Shown: positions 49,294-59,399 of the stretch, in pieces
Numbering within the stretch: position 1 is the first letter of the stretch
Layout: the number at the start of each line of letters is the position of its first letter
From: Candidatus Dactylopiibacterium carminicum
GTDB taxonomy: Bacteria; Pseudomonadota; Gammaproteobacteria; Burkholderiales; Rhodocyclaceae
Direction: 5' to 3'
Length of the DNA stretch: 64,000 bases
Assembly: GCF_014736495.1 (NCBI RefSeq)
Contig: NZ_MDUX01000002.1
Span: forward strand, 1 to 64,000
Position numbers and translations under genes: made by a program
The notes under the pieces: generated by a model
The model's database searches: none
What the model was told of the DNA's origin: nothing
Seen by the model: only the letters and a program-made list of their open reading frames with translations

Positions 49294-50084
49294 CGTGTGT
49301 TCTCCCGCCAGCGTTCGAGCTCGAGCCGCAACGGTTCGAGCAAACCGTATTCGACGCACAGCAGGCAACCCAGCACGGCGACCACCCAAGCCAGCGTGGC
49401 AGCGGTATCGAGCTGCGCGCGGCTGATGGCGAGCGCCGCCCCCACGCCGCGCTCGCTGGCGAGCAGCTCGGCCATCACCACCACCTTCCAGGCGCTGCCC
49501 AGCGCGGTGATCGCGGCCGGAAACAGATAGGAAAGGATGTGCGGCCCATAGACTTCGCGCAGGCGCATGCCCAGTGGCAGGCGGCAGGCGCGGGCCATGT
49601 CGCGCAGGCCGGCATCCAGCGTGCGTGCGCCCTGCAGTGCGCCGGCGAAAACAATCGGAAAGCAGGCGACGAAGACGGTGAATACCGGCGTGCCGTCGCC
49701 CATGCCGAACCACAGCAGCGCCAGCACCAGCCAGGCGATGGGCGGCGTGCCCAGCAGCACCGTGATCAGCGGCCGCGCCAGCAGGGCGACGGTGGCCGAG
49801 AGCCCGGCGCACAGCCCGAGCAGGCTGCCGGCGGCCAGCGCCAGCCCGAGCCCGATCGACGCCCGCCGCGCCGTGATCAGCAGTTCGCCGCCAAGTTTGC
49901 CGGCGGCGAGCAGTTCGCCCAGACGTTGCAAACACGTCAGCGGGTCCGGCAGGATCAGCGCGCCGTAGATCGCCGATAGCCCTTCCCACAGCGCGAGCAG
50001 GAAGAGCAGGCTGCAGGCCGCGCCCCAACCGCCCCAGAGATAGGCCGGCAGGCCGCGCAGCACCCGTTTCAGGCTGTGCAGCAT
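49290..50084 (-). CDS. ABC transporter permease, NitT/TauT type
   Basis: A 264-residue inner-membrane protein with about six hydrophobic segments. The ATPase-contact loop is GARTLDAGLRDMARACRLPLGMRLREVYGP. The start is 6 bases after the stop of the binding-protein gene. Part of the leftward unit 51080-47277. Confidence 0.85.
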   Translation of the reverse strand: MLHSLKRVLRGLPAYLWGGWGAACSLLFLLALWEGLSAIYGALILPDPLTCLQRLGELLAAGKLGGELLITARRASIGLGLALAAGSLLGLCAGLSATVALLARPLITVLLGTPPIAWLVLALLWFGMGDGTPVFTVFVACFPIVFAGALQGARTLDAGLRDMARACRLPLGMRLREVYGPHILSYLFPAAITALGSAWKVVVMAELLASERGVGAALAISRAQLDTAATLAWVVAVLGCLLCVEYGLLEPLRLELERWRENTR

Positions 50085-50090
50085 CGCGTG

Positions 50091-51080
50091 TCAGACGCCG
50101 TAGAAGGCGTCGTCTGGCAGCTTGTTGCCGACCAGGCCGGCGTCATGCCGCATCAGCTGGGCATAGAAGAATTCCAGCGATTGCCGCGCCTGCCGCGCCG
50201 CAACGGATTCCATGCGGCTGGTGCTCAAGGCATCGGCGGCGGCCTCGGGCGTGATCATGTCGATATGCTTGGCGAGCAGGCGGCCCGCGGCGGCCGGATC
50301 GGCCAGGCAGGCGGCGAGCGAGCGGGTGTAGGCGGCATGCACGCGCGCTTGCAGCGCGGCGTTGCCAACCATCGCGCCGCAGGCGATCAGGCCGGCCTGC
50401 GGGATGCGGTCCTGCCGCTTGAAGGCACGGCCCCATTCCGTCTGCAGGTCCACGGCGCGGTGCAGTTCGGGCGCGACCAGGCCCAGCGGGAAGGATTTGG
50501 TCTTGCGCAGCGCCATCGAGGCCGCCGGCTCCTGCAACAGGGCATGGTCCACCCGCCGCGCGATCAGCAGCTGCATCGCTTCCACCGGCGAGGCGACGTA
50601 GCGTTTCTTCAGCGCGATGCCCTCCATGGCCGCGAGCTGGCTGAGCACGATGTCCGGCATGTCGCCGCGAAAAGGTACCGCGATCTCCTCGTCGCGGAAG
50701 TCCGCCAGGCGTTTCTTGTCCGCCGAACGCGAGACCAGCCACAGCAGGCCCCAGGTGGAGATGTTCACCAGCTGGAGTTTCGCGCCGCGGTTGTAGAGCG
50801 TGGCGGCGACGTTGCTCGGCGCGGCGAGGAAATCCGCCTTGCCCTCGATGGCCAGCAGGCGGAGCTGGTCGGGGTCGCGCCAGGGCTGGAAGCTGACCTG
50901 CGCGGCCACATCCGCCAGCGCGCCGCTTTCCACCATATGCACCAGCGGCGCGGAAACCGTGGCCGCGGGGCCGGAGAGCCGCAGCGCCGGAAGCTGCGTC
51001 CGGGTGGCGGCGCGCAGGCCCGGCGCGAGGGCGAGCGAGCCGAGCATGGACAGGCAGAGAAACTGGCGACGACTTGGCAT
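50091..51080 (-). CDS. ABC transporter binding protein with Tat/Sec-type leader
   Basis: A 329-residue NMT1/SsuA-like binding protein. The leader MPSRRQFLCLSMLGSLALAPGLRA has a twin arginine followed by F-L, close to a Tat signal. AAAGG precedes the ATG at 51080, and the long upstream frame is not used. The mature part has the family's cleft pieces (MVESGALADVAAQVSFQPW, GKADFLAAPSNVAATLYNRGAKLQLVN). A Fur-like box lies 18-36 bases before the start. It diverges from a TonB receptor gene that has an almost identical box, so the two presumably served one iron-linked uptake route. Confidence 0.82.
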   Translation of the reverse strand: MPSRRQFLCLSMLGSLALAPGLRAATRTQLPALRLSGPAATVSAPLVHMVESGALADVAAQVSFQPWRDPDQLRLLAIEGKADFLAAPSNVAATLYNRGAKLQLVNISTWGLLWLVSRSADKKRLADFRDEEIAVPFRGDMPDIVLSQLAAMEGIALKKRYVASPVEAMQLLIARRVDHALLQEPAASMALRKTKSFPLGLVAPELHRAVDLQTEWGRAFKRQDRIPQAGLIACGAMVGNAALQARVHAAYTRSLAACLADPAAAGRLLAKHIDMITPEAAADALSTSRMESVAARQARQSLEFFYAQLMRHDAGLVGNKLPDDAFYGV

Positions 51081-51097
51081 GATGAGCCTTTCGAGCA

Positions 51098-51116
51098 ATT
51101 GACAATCATTCGCAAC
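51098..51116 (-). promoter_or_regulatory. Fur-like box, ABC side
   Basis: On the minus strand the site reads GTTGCGAATGATTGTCAAT, which contains the core AATGATT-N-TCA common in Fur boxes. It lies just before the binding-protein start. The plus-facing box at 51280 matches it in nearly every core base. Confidence 0.6.
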
Positions 51117-51279
51117 AAGTCTGACCTGCCTTCGTCCGGGCGCGACATGATTCATGTCAAGAACGGCCAGACCGCTGCCGCGCGGCCCGCTCACCAGTCG
51201 CCCGAAGCCCGTCGCCGCGAAGGATCGCCGCGGGGTCGCCCACGATCCGTGGGCTGGCGAAAATTGACCCAAATCAATT

Positions 51280-51297
51280 ACGAATGATTCTCAACTT
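51280..51297 (+). promoter_or_regulatory. Fur-like box, TonB-receptor side
   Basis: ACGAATGATTCTCAACTT shares CGAATGATT-N-TCAA with the box at 51098-51116. It lies 73 bases before the receptor start codon. Two matching sites facing opposite genes indicate joint repression by Fur. Confidence 0.6.
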
Positions 51298-51369
51298 CAG
51301 AAACTAGCCGCCCATTGGCACCTCGGCCAAGACAACACGGCAAGCGCGCTTGCCCACACTGGAGCTCCC

Positions 51370-53256
51370 ATGATCCCGAATCCGCTGCGTCCGATAGCGC
51401 TTTCCCTGCTGGTCGCGTTCTCCCAGGCGAATGCCGACGACACCCTCCTGCCGACGGTCACCGTCACCACCAAGGGATACGAGTCCGACGACCTGAGCGC
51501 GCCCGTGTCCTCCACCGTGCTGGATCGCACCGAAATCGACCGCCGGGCCGGCCAGAATCTAGGCGACGCGCTGCGCGGGGAGCCCGGCATCGCCATCGCC
51601 AGCGACAGCGCCCAGGGGCAGAACCCGACGCTGCGCGGCCTCGGCCGGGACAGCATCGTGCTGCTGGTCGACGGTATGCGCTTCAACTCGGCCCAGCCGG
51701 CGGGCGCGATCGCCTCCTTCATGAGCCTGGGGCTGGCCGAGCGGGTCGAGGTCGTCAAGGGCGGCTCCTCGGTGCTGTACGGCACGGGCGCGCTGGGCGG
51801 TGCGATCAACGTCCGGCTGCCGCAGGCGCGCTTCACTCCCGGCGTGGGTGTCGAGGCCGGCGCTTCCTACGACTCGGCCAGCCAGGGAATCCGCGGCACG
51901 GCGGTCATGAACACCAGCAGCGGCGACCACGCCCTGATGCTTGGCGCCTCGCTGGCACGCATCGACGACTACCAGTCACCGGAAGGCAAGGTTGCACGCA
52001 CGGGCTACGATTCCGACAGCTTCATCGGCCAGTACCGATTCCGCCTCGACTCTCAACAGCAGGTCCGCATCTCGGCTCAGTTGCACAAGGATGAGGACGT
52101 CTGGTATCCCGGCTCGACGCGTCCGCACGCCACCAACCCGGCCACGCGCTCGGTCACGGTCCACTCCCCGAAGCAGGAACGCCGTCTCTTCGAACTCGGT
52201 TACAACCGCCAGGGCGCAACCGACACTTCGCCCAATCTCGATCTGCGCGTTTACCGTCAGGAGATGGAGCGTCAGATCTATGCCAACGCCAACTGGCTGG
52301 AGCGCGACATCATCACCAACGAAGTCACCTTCCAGACCGATGGCATCGATGCCAGGACCGACTGGCAGGTCCATCCGCAGCACCTGCTGTCCTTCGGCCT
52401 CAATGCCTGGGAAATGACCGGCAACCCGGACCGCCGGATGGCCGCCGCCCCCGGCTTCACGAGCTTCGCCAGCAACAATCCGTTCTAGAACGCCAGCATC
52501 CAGGCCATCGGCGGCCATGTGCAGGACGACATGCGCTTCGGCCAGCTCAGCGTGCTCACCGGGCTGCGCTACGACATCGTCCGCTCGGACGCCGACAGCA
52601 TGAACAACGGCGCACGCACCACCGGCCTGGACAATCAGGACCGCGCCCTCTCCGGCTCACTGGGCGGGCTCTACGAGATCACGCCCCTGCTGCGCCCCTA
52701 CGCCAACTATGCCCGGGCCTTCCGCGCGCCCGGCATGCGCGAGCGCTATGAATCCGGCCAGCGCGCCGATGGTTACTACTACGCCGGCAGCCCGGAAGTG
52801 GAAGCCGAAAAGGCCGACTAGATCGAGCTCGGCATCAAGGGCGCCAGCGAAGACTTCAGCTACCAGCTGGCCGCCTATTACAACCGCATCGAGAATTACC
52901 TGACCGGCCAGATCCTCAGCGGCAGCGCCGCGGTGACGGCCTGCGGCGCCGCGAACGCGGCCAGTTGCAAGAAGACGGTGAACCTCGGCAGCGCCACCAT
53001 CAAGGGCATCGAAGCCAGCGCCCGCTGGCGGCTCGTGCCCGGCCACTGGCTGAGCGCCGGCTACTCGATGCTCAGGGGGCAGAACGACGATCTCGACGAG
53101 CCGTTGTTCCAGATGCCGGCGGACGAAATCTCCCTGGGCTGGCAAGGCACGCTGATGCGTGATGTGCAAGGTGACTTCACCCTGCGCCTGGTGGACCGCC
53201 AGGACCGCGTCGCCACGCAATTCACCAATGGTGCCGAGAACCCCACGGCCGGCAAG
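51370..53256 (+). pseudogene. TonB-dependent outer-membrane receptor, two amber stops and lost 3' end
   Basis: The start has a signal peptide (ending near ANA-DDT), a TonB-box-like stretch (LPTVTVTT) and a plug domain (LRGLGRDSIVLLVDGMRFN, RVEVVKGGSSVLYGTGALGGAINV) of the haem/haemoglobin receptor type. Barrel sequence follows in the same frame through TAG stops at 52486-52488 and 52819-52821, where relatives would have Gln. Near 53250 the homology ends inside the sequence FTNGAENPTAG, and the DNA becomes the 3' end of the opposing EAL gene. The final barrel strands are absent, so the gene cannot give a working receptor. Confidence 0.88.
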
Positions 53257-56200
53257 GGGCGGGCGAAATAGTAGCCCTGGATCTCGTCGCACCCCTGGCT
53301 GCGCAGGCAGTCGCGCTGTTCCACCGTTTCGACCCCCTCGCCGACGACCTTGAGCCCAAGGCGGTGCGCCAGATCGATGATGGCGGCGGCGATCACGGCG
53401 CCGCCACCGTCGCCGGTGATATCGCGCACGAAGGACTGGTCGATCTTGAGCGCATCGATCGGGAAACGCTGCAGATAGCCGAAGCTCGAATAGCCGGTGC
53501 CGAAATCGTCCAGCGACAGGCGCACCCCCAGCTGCTTGAGCGCTTGCAGGATCTCGAGCGTGTGCTGCGGATCATCCATCAGCATGCTCTCGGTCAATTC
53601 AAGCTCCAGGCTGCCGGCGTCCAGACCATGGCGCGCCAGCGCGCCCTGCACCACCGCCGGCAGATCGCCTGCATGGAATTGCCGCGCCGAGACGTTGAGC
53701 GCAAGGCGGCATTCGGTCATCCCTGCGTCGTGCCAGGCCCGTAGCTGGCGGCAGCTTTCATCGATCACCCAGGCGCCGATCGGCACGATCAGGCCGGTCG
53801 CCTCGGCGAACGGAATGAACTGCGCCGGCGGCACCAGACGCCCATCGCCCTGCCGCCAGCGGATCAGCGCCTCGGCACCACAGGCACGGCCACTGCGCAG
53901 ATCGGCCTTGGCCTGGTAATAGAGCACGAACTCCTGCCGTTCCACGGCCCTGCGCAGAGCGGCATCGAGCTCCAGCCGCTGCAGGGCATCCGCATTCATC
54001 TCGGCGGCATAGAAGCAGAATCGGTTGCGCCCCTGGGCCTTGGCCTGGTGCAGGGCAGCATCCGCATTGCGCAGCAGGTCGTTGGCGTCGTCGCCATCGT
54101 CCGGGTGGATGCTGATGCCGATACTGGCACCGATGTAGAACTCCGCGCCATCCGGCAGGCTGAAAGGCCTGGAGAGTGCAACCAGTATCGCGTGTGCCAT
54201 TCCGGCAACGGTTTCATGATGATCGATGGACTCCAGGATCAGCATGAATTCATCCCCTCCCAGACGCCCGAGGGTGTCCTCGCCCCGCACGCACCGACGC
54301 AAGCGCGTGGCGACCTCGACGAGCAGCTGATCGCCCGCCTTGTGCCCGAGGCTGTCATTGACCGTCTGGAAACGGTCCAGATTCACGAACAGCACGGCCA
54401 CGCGCCGATGTGAACGCGTGCACTGTTCGAGCGAATGCTCCAGCCGGGAGTGCAGCAGCAGGCGGTTGGGAAGATCGGTCAGCGGGTCGTAGTGCGCGAG
54501 GTGGGCCAGCTGCTCTTCGCTGCGCCGCTGCTGGCTGATGTCCGTCATCAGCACCACGTAACGGCTCACCTGATGATGCTCATCCAGCACCGACGAGATG
54601 GTCATCCAGCACAGATACAGCTCACCGCTCCGGCGCCGGTTGCGCACCTCGCCCTGCCATTGCCCGGTCCGCTGCAGGCTGGCCTGCAGGGCGCTGTAAA
54701 ACTCCGGCTCATGCTGGTCGGAGCGCAGAGCGTGGGTATCCTGACCCAACACCTCGGCCTCCGCATACCCGGTGATTTCGGTGAAAGCCTGGTTGACGGC
54801 CAGGATTTCACCCTCCGGCCCTGTAATGACCACCGCTTCGCGCGCGCTCTCGAACACGGTCGCTGCCTGCCGCAGGTGTTCATCGGCCTGCCGGCTCTCG
54901 GTGATGTCATAGGTGATGCCCACATAACGCCCCGCCAGACCGTGCGGCGAGGTCACGGGGTGACCACGTTCGCGCACCCAGCGACGGCTGCCATCGGGAC
55001 GCACGACACGGTATTCCACGTCGAACGCCTGCCCTGCCTGCATCGCCTGCTGCTCGGTCTGCCAGACCCGCTCGCGGTCCGCTTCGTCGAGCGCCAGCAA
55101 CTTCGCGGCCGGGCTTTCGTACAGCGCATCGCAGGGACGCTGCCAGATGGCTTCGTACGCGGGGCTGACGTAAGCGTAACGAAGCGGGAGGGTTTCGATC
55201 AGCCAGATGGCCTCCGGAATCGTCGCCGCGATCAGGCGGAAACGCTCTTCGCTTTCCTGCAGCGCCTGTTCGGCAGCCTTGCGCGGCCCGACGTCCTCGA
55301 TCACCGAGATGAAATACTCGGCCGCTCCCAGCTCGTTGCGAACCAGGGCAACGGTGAGCTTGATCCAAACCACCTCGCCGCCCTTGGTGATGTAGCGTTT
55401 TTCCAGCTCGTAGCTGTTCAGCTCGCCACTGAGCACCCGGCCCACCAGCCCGACATCGAGGTCCAGATCGTCCGGATGGGTGATCTCCTGGAAAGTCAGC
55501 TTGAGCAACTCGTTATAGCGGTAGCCGACGATCTCGCACAGTTTGCGATTGACGCGCAGCCAGCGCCCATCCGGCGCGACATGCGCGATGCCCACGGCGG
55601 CCTGCTCGAAAGTCGCGCGGAAGCGTTCCTCGAGATTGAGCAAGCGGCGCCCCACCCGGCGCCGCTCGTTGAGCAACCCGGCGATACGCGCCAGCAGATC
55701 ATCGACGGTGCAGGGCTTCTGGATGTAGCCCTGCACACCGTGACGCAGCAACTTCGCGCGCAGGGCATCATCGGCCTTTGCCGTGAGCATGACGATGGGT
55801 GTGTCGTCGAGATCCGGATGCTGGCGGATGACCTCCACCAGCCGGTCGCCACTCATGCCAGGCATCATCACGTCGGAAATGATCAGCGCGGGCAACAGAT
55901 CCAGTGCCTGCCGCAAGCCCGCGTGCCCATCGAAGGCGTTCGCCACCCGGTAACGTTCGGACAGGGCCGACGTGATGAAGGCATTCATGTCGGGGTTGTC
56001 CTCGATCACGAGGACCAGCGTGTTGATCGGGCTCCAGTAGCGCACCTCGAAGCCACCGCCCTCCTCCGGCGGCTTGCGGATGTCGTACTTCTGCACCGGC
56101 ATCGCATCGACCTGGCCGGTCTGCAGCACACGCATCAGGGAAACGCGGAGATTCCTGACCCCTTCAGCCTCGGGGTCATCAGGATTGTCCGGAAAGACCT

Positions 56201-56384
56201 CGAAAATCCCCTTGCCAAGGATGTCTTCCCGCCGGGTTTTCGTGGCGCGGGCATACGCCTGGTTCACGGCCACGATCCGCAGTTGCGGGTCGAGCACAAG
56301 ATACAGCCCCGGCGCCGCATCAAAGAGGCGCTCGTACTCGGGCGTGCGGACAGCGGGCTTCCCGGATGCCCCTTCTTTCGTCAT
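53061..56384 (-). CDS. PAS-REC-PAS-GGDEF-EAL cyclic-di-GMP protein
   Basis: A 1107-residue cytoplasmic protein. An N-terminal PAS domain (about 15-120) is followed by a receiver (about 124-240, phospho-Asp in LIISDVMMPGMSG), three PAS domains (about 255-380, 385-500, 505-625), GGDEF (RLGGDEF with an RGED inhibitory site) and EAL (GAEALIRW, LELTESML, DDFGTGYSSFGYL, VVGEGVET). Both enzymatic domains look intact. The natural end is at YYFARPLPA; the last 65 residues are antisense of the TonB receptor gene, reached because the original stop was lost at a deletion junction. The first PAS runs straight into the receiver, as if a histidine-kinase core had been lost. Confidence 0.88.
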   Translation of the reverse strand: MTKEGASGKPAVRTPEYERLFDAAPGLYLVLDPQLRIVAVNQAYARATKTRREDILGKGIFEVFPDNPDDPEAEGVRNLRVSLMRVLQTGQVDAMPVQKYDIRKPPEEGGGFEVRYWSPINTLVLVIEDNPDMNAFITSALSERYRVANAFDGHAGLRQALDLLPALIISDVMMPGMSGDRLVEVIRQHPDLDDTPIVMLTAKADDALRAKLLRHGVQGYIQKPCTVDDLLARIAGLLNERRRVGRRLLNLEERFRATFEQAAVGIAHVAPDGRWLRVNRKLCEIVGYRYNELLKLTFQEITHPDDLDLDVGLVGRVLSGELNSYELEKRYITKGGEVVWIKLTVALVRNELGAAEYFISVIEDVGPRKAAEQALQESEERFRLIAATIPEAIWLIETLPLRYAYVSPAYEAIWQRPCDALYESPAAKLLALDEADRERVWQTEQQAMQAGQAFDVEYRVVRPDGSRRWVRERGHPVTSPHGLAGRYVGITYDITESRQADEHLRQAATVFESAREAVVITGPEGEILAVNQAFTEITGYAEAEVLGQDTHALRSDQHEPEFYSALQASLQRTGQWQGEVRNRRRSGELYLCWMTISSVLDEHHQVSRYVVLMTDISQQRRSEEQLAHLAHYDPLTDLPNRLLLHSRLEHSLEQCTRSHRRVAVLFVNLDRFQTVNDSLGHKAGDQLLVEVATRLRRCVRGEDTLGRLGGDEFMLILESIDHHETVAGMAHAILVALSRPFSLPDGAEFYIGASIGISIHPDDGDDANDLLRNADAALHQAKAQGRNRFCFYAAEMNADALQRLELDAALRRAVERQEFVLYYQAKADLRSGRACGAEALIRWRQGDGRLVPPAQFIPFAEATGLIVPIGAWVIDESCRQLRAWHDAGMTECRLALNVSARQFHAGDLPAVVQGALARHGLDAGSLELELTESMLMDDPQHTLEILQALKQLGVRLSLDDFGTGYSSFGYLQRFPIDALKIDQSFVRDITGDGGGAVIAAAIIDLAHRLGLKVVGEGVETVEQRDCLRSQGCDEIQGYYFARPLPAVGFSAPLVNCVATRSWRSTRRRVKSPCTSRISVPCQPREISSAGIWNNGSSRSSFCPLSIE

Positions 56385-56522
56385 TCCTCCACCTTTGCCT
56401 TCAACGCACCTACCAGGAGCCCGAAGACCATCGACAGACCCGACGGCCTCTGGCGCCCTGGAACCTTGCGAACCAGTTCAATGTAGATCGGCACCGCCCA
56501 CCGCCTTGGTGGATAGCCCCGT

Positions 56523-56573
56523 TGTACAGTAAAGCGCGCCGCGATAAATGCGGCTTCGGAGGCGAGATAAATG
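56523..56573 (+). repeat. Putative prophage left end with transposase-binding repeats
   Basis: The sequence begins TGTACAG, in keeping with the TG ends of transposable phages. GATAAATG occurs at 56543-56550 and 56566-56573, 23 bases apart. The position, about 140 bases upstream of the EAL gene start, would place the insertion in that gene's promoter region. Inference from pattern only. Confidence 0.45.
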
Positions 56574-56618
56574 GATTGTCTCAGCGTTTCGCTGAGTGAA
56601 ACAAATTTACGCACTAGA

Positions 56619-56650
56619 AAACAGGCCGGCGCGATGCCGGCCTTGTTGTT
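56619..56650 (-). terminator. Terminator after dam
   Basis: The minus strand has a GGCCGGC-ATCGC-GCCGGCC hairpin followed by TGTTTTC, directly after the methylase stop at 56652. Confidence 0.7.
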
Positions 56651-56651
56651 T

Positions 56652-57419
56652 CTACCAGTTGCGGATGATCAGCTCTCCGGATCGCGCTTTGGATCGCCCA
56701 GAGCCTCCCACCTGATAGTTGATCTCCACCCGCTCCATCGTGAGCCCTGAGAACGCCTGCCGCATCTCCGGGATGTCATTCACGCTGATAACCATGCGCC
56801 CCTTGATCGATCTGGCCAGGTTGGCGATGTGGGTGTATTCATCCAGACCGAATTCGAAGCCATAGCCTTCTGTGCCCCAGTACGGCGGATCGCAGTAGAA
56901 CAGGGTGTGCTCGCGGTCATAGCGGCTGATGCACGCTGCCCACGGCAGGTGTTCGATGTAGGCGTGCACGAGCCGCAGGTGAGCTGCTGCAATGTCATCC
57001 TCCAGCCGCATGAAGCTCAAGCGAGGGGCCGAGGTGGTGGCCGTGCCGAAGGTTTGCCCTTCCACCTTGCCGCCGAAACCGCACTTCTGCAGGTAGTAGA
57101 AGCGGCTGGCGCGCTGAACATCGGTGAGCGGCTCCGGCGGGCTGACCTTCGCCCACTCGTAAATCTGTCGGCTAGTCAGCGCCCACTTGAACTGCCGGGC
57201 AAACTCTTCCGGGTGATGCTTGACCACCCGATACAGGTTGATCAGCTCGCCGTTGATGTCGTTGAGCACCTCGGCCTTTGCGGGCGGCTTGAGGAAGTAG
57301 AGCGCTGCCGCACCGCAGAAGGGTTCAACGTAGCAGGTATGTTCAGGAAACAGCGGGAGGATGTGTTTGGCCAGGCGGCGCTTGCCGCCGATCCATGGCA
57401 CGAGAGGTTTGGCTTGCAT
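56652..57419 (-). CDS. dam: Phage DNA adenine methyltransferase (D12 class)
   Basis: A 255-residue N6-adenine methylase of the Dam/D12 class. The AdoMet-binding block is PWIGGKRRLAKHIL at the start and YVEPFCGAAALYF next. The catalytic motif DPPY is in LFYCDPPYWG. GGAG lies 6 bases before the ATG at 57419; an ATG 6 bases upstream is possible. In Mu-like phages such a gene follows com and protects phage DNA. Here an IS110-family element lies between the two. Confidence 0.88.
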   Translation of the reverse strand: MQAKPLVPWIGGKRRLAKHILPLFPEHTCYVEPFCGAAALYFLKPPAKAEVLNDINGELINLYRVVKHHPEEFARQFKWALTSRQIYEWAKVSPPEPLTDVQRASRFYYLQKCGFGGKVEGQTFGTATTSAPRLSFMRLEDDIAAAHLRLVHAYIEHLPWAACISRYDREHTLFYCDPPYWGTEGYGFEFGLDEYTHIANLARSIKGRMVISVNDIPEMRQAFSGLTMERVEINYQVGGSGRSKARSGELIIRNW

Positions 57420-57481
57420 GGGCATCTCCAGATACAGACGCTCCAAGGCGCGCGGGTGTGGGGCGCACGGCCCTTGTATCT

Positions 57482-58594
<1,113 letters not shown>

Positions 58595-58605
58595 CGGCCA
58601 AGACG

Positions 58606-58713
58606 GTTGCTCAGTTGATTCATGACCCCGCAGCGGGGGCACTTGATGTTCAGAGCTGAATAATCGGCTTCAGCGAGCTTCCGGTTGCAGTTGGCACAGC
58701 GCACTTCTTTCAT
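58606..58713 (-). pseudogene. com: Com-family zinc-finger regulator, truncated by IS110
   Basis: Codons 1-36 give a typical Mu Com start: MKEVRCANCNRKLAEADY with CxxC, then CPRCGVMNQLSN with a second CxxC. In Mu, Com binds the mom mRNA and allows translation of the DNA-modification gene. Here it lies upstream of dam in the same direction. After residue 36 the frame enters the IS110 element, so the natural end is lost. The zinc-binding part itself is complete. Confidence 0.8.
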
Positions 58714-58946
58714 CACACGCAAATCCTTTTCGTGTAGTGATAGCCTTCGCCCTGCCTGTACAGGCAGGAGGGCCTTGGCCACGATCTGCAGTGTGCTTGC
58801 GGATACGGGTGGCGCCATCTGGTGTTCCCGCACCGGGTGGCGTCGCCCTCTTTCTGATGTCTCTCCAGAGCCCGGATCTCCCGGGCGATTCCTGAGTTCC
58901 TTTTGGTGTTGGCCGCCAGCTGCTGCGGCTCAGTGAATTTCGGGGC
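58714..58946 (-). other. Unassigned phage stretch
   Basis: On the minus strand an open frame with sequence such as QQLAANTKRN and REIRALERHQKEG ends just before com. It could be the tail of a coiled-coil phage protein whose beginning was lost. I do not recognise it and see no start codon with a ribosome site. Confidence 0.35.
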
Positions 58947-59399
58947 TTATTCCTGACGGACTTTGCATCGTGGCGCGCCACGCCGCCCTGGAGAGACTCG
59001 CTGGATGGCCCAGGCAGTCGCCGCTCCACCCAGCATTCCGCCGAGGTGGGCGGCGTGGGCCGTAGATGACTTCGATGCCACGAACGCCAGAACGGCACTA
59101 AATGTTCCAAACAACAATACCGACAGACGCATGCCTTTCGCTGGAACAACCCAGGCAGTCCCGGCCATGCAGCCACAAACGATTCCGCTCAAACCGATCG
59201 GAGCACCATTACCGCCAAGAAGGCAGTCAACTATGGATTGCGCAGCCACACCCACCGCTTGAGACACCGCACAAAGCGATATCAAGCGCAGCATTCCAAC
59301 GATGCGCAGAAGCCTCGGACAGAACCATACAAGACCCATGATGTTTGCCATCAGGTGTCCAGCACCGGCATGTTTGAATACGTCAAGCACGACCCACAA
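58947..59399 (-). pseudogene. Rhomboid-family protease fragment
   Basis: About 150 residues of a rhomboid intramembrane protease. HLMANIMGLVWF carries the loop after helix 1, GLSGIVCG holds the catalytic serine (GxSG), and AHLGGMLGGA the catalytic histidine. The usual N-terminal helix is missing. The only available start is TTG at 59399, and the frame is open upstream only to about 59450. It overlaps the end of the chimeric transposase frame. I read it as a 5'-truncated host or phage gene left at a deletion junction. Confidence 0.65.

Noticed and set aside
48493..50028. A 511-codon fusion of permease and ATPase
   Set aside because: The upstream part is an out-of-frame reading of the permease gene, rich in Arg and Ala. 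The ATPase starts at 49293 with an ATGA overlap.
51370..53256. Amber codons as recoding or suppression (readthrough) in this organism
   Set aside because: Ordinary genes end with TAG as well (for example argC and the DszB-like gene), and one receptor with two ambers also has a lost 3' end. Pseudogene decay explains all of it.
54435..56486. Long plus-strand open frame of 683 codons
   Set aside because: Antisense of the PAS/GGDEF/EAL gene; no start with a ribosome site and no recognisable domain.
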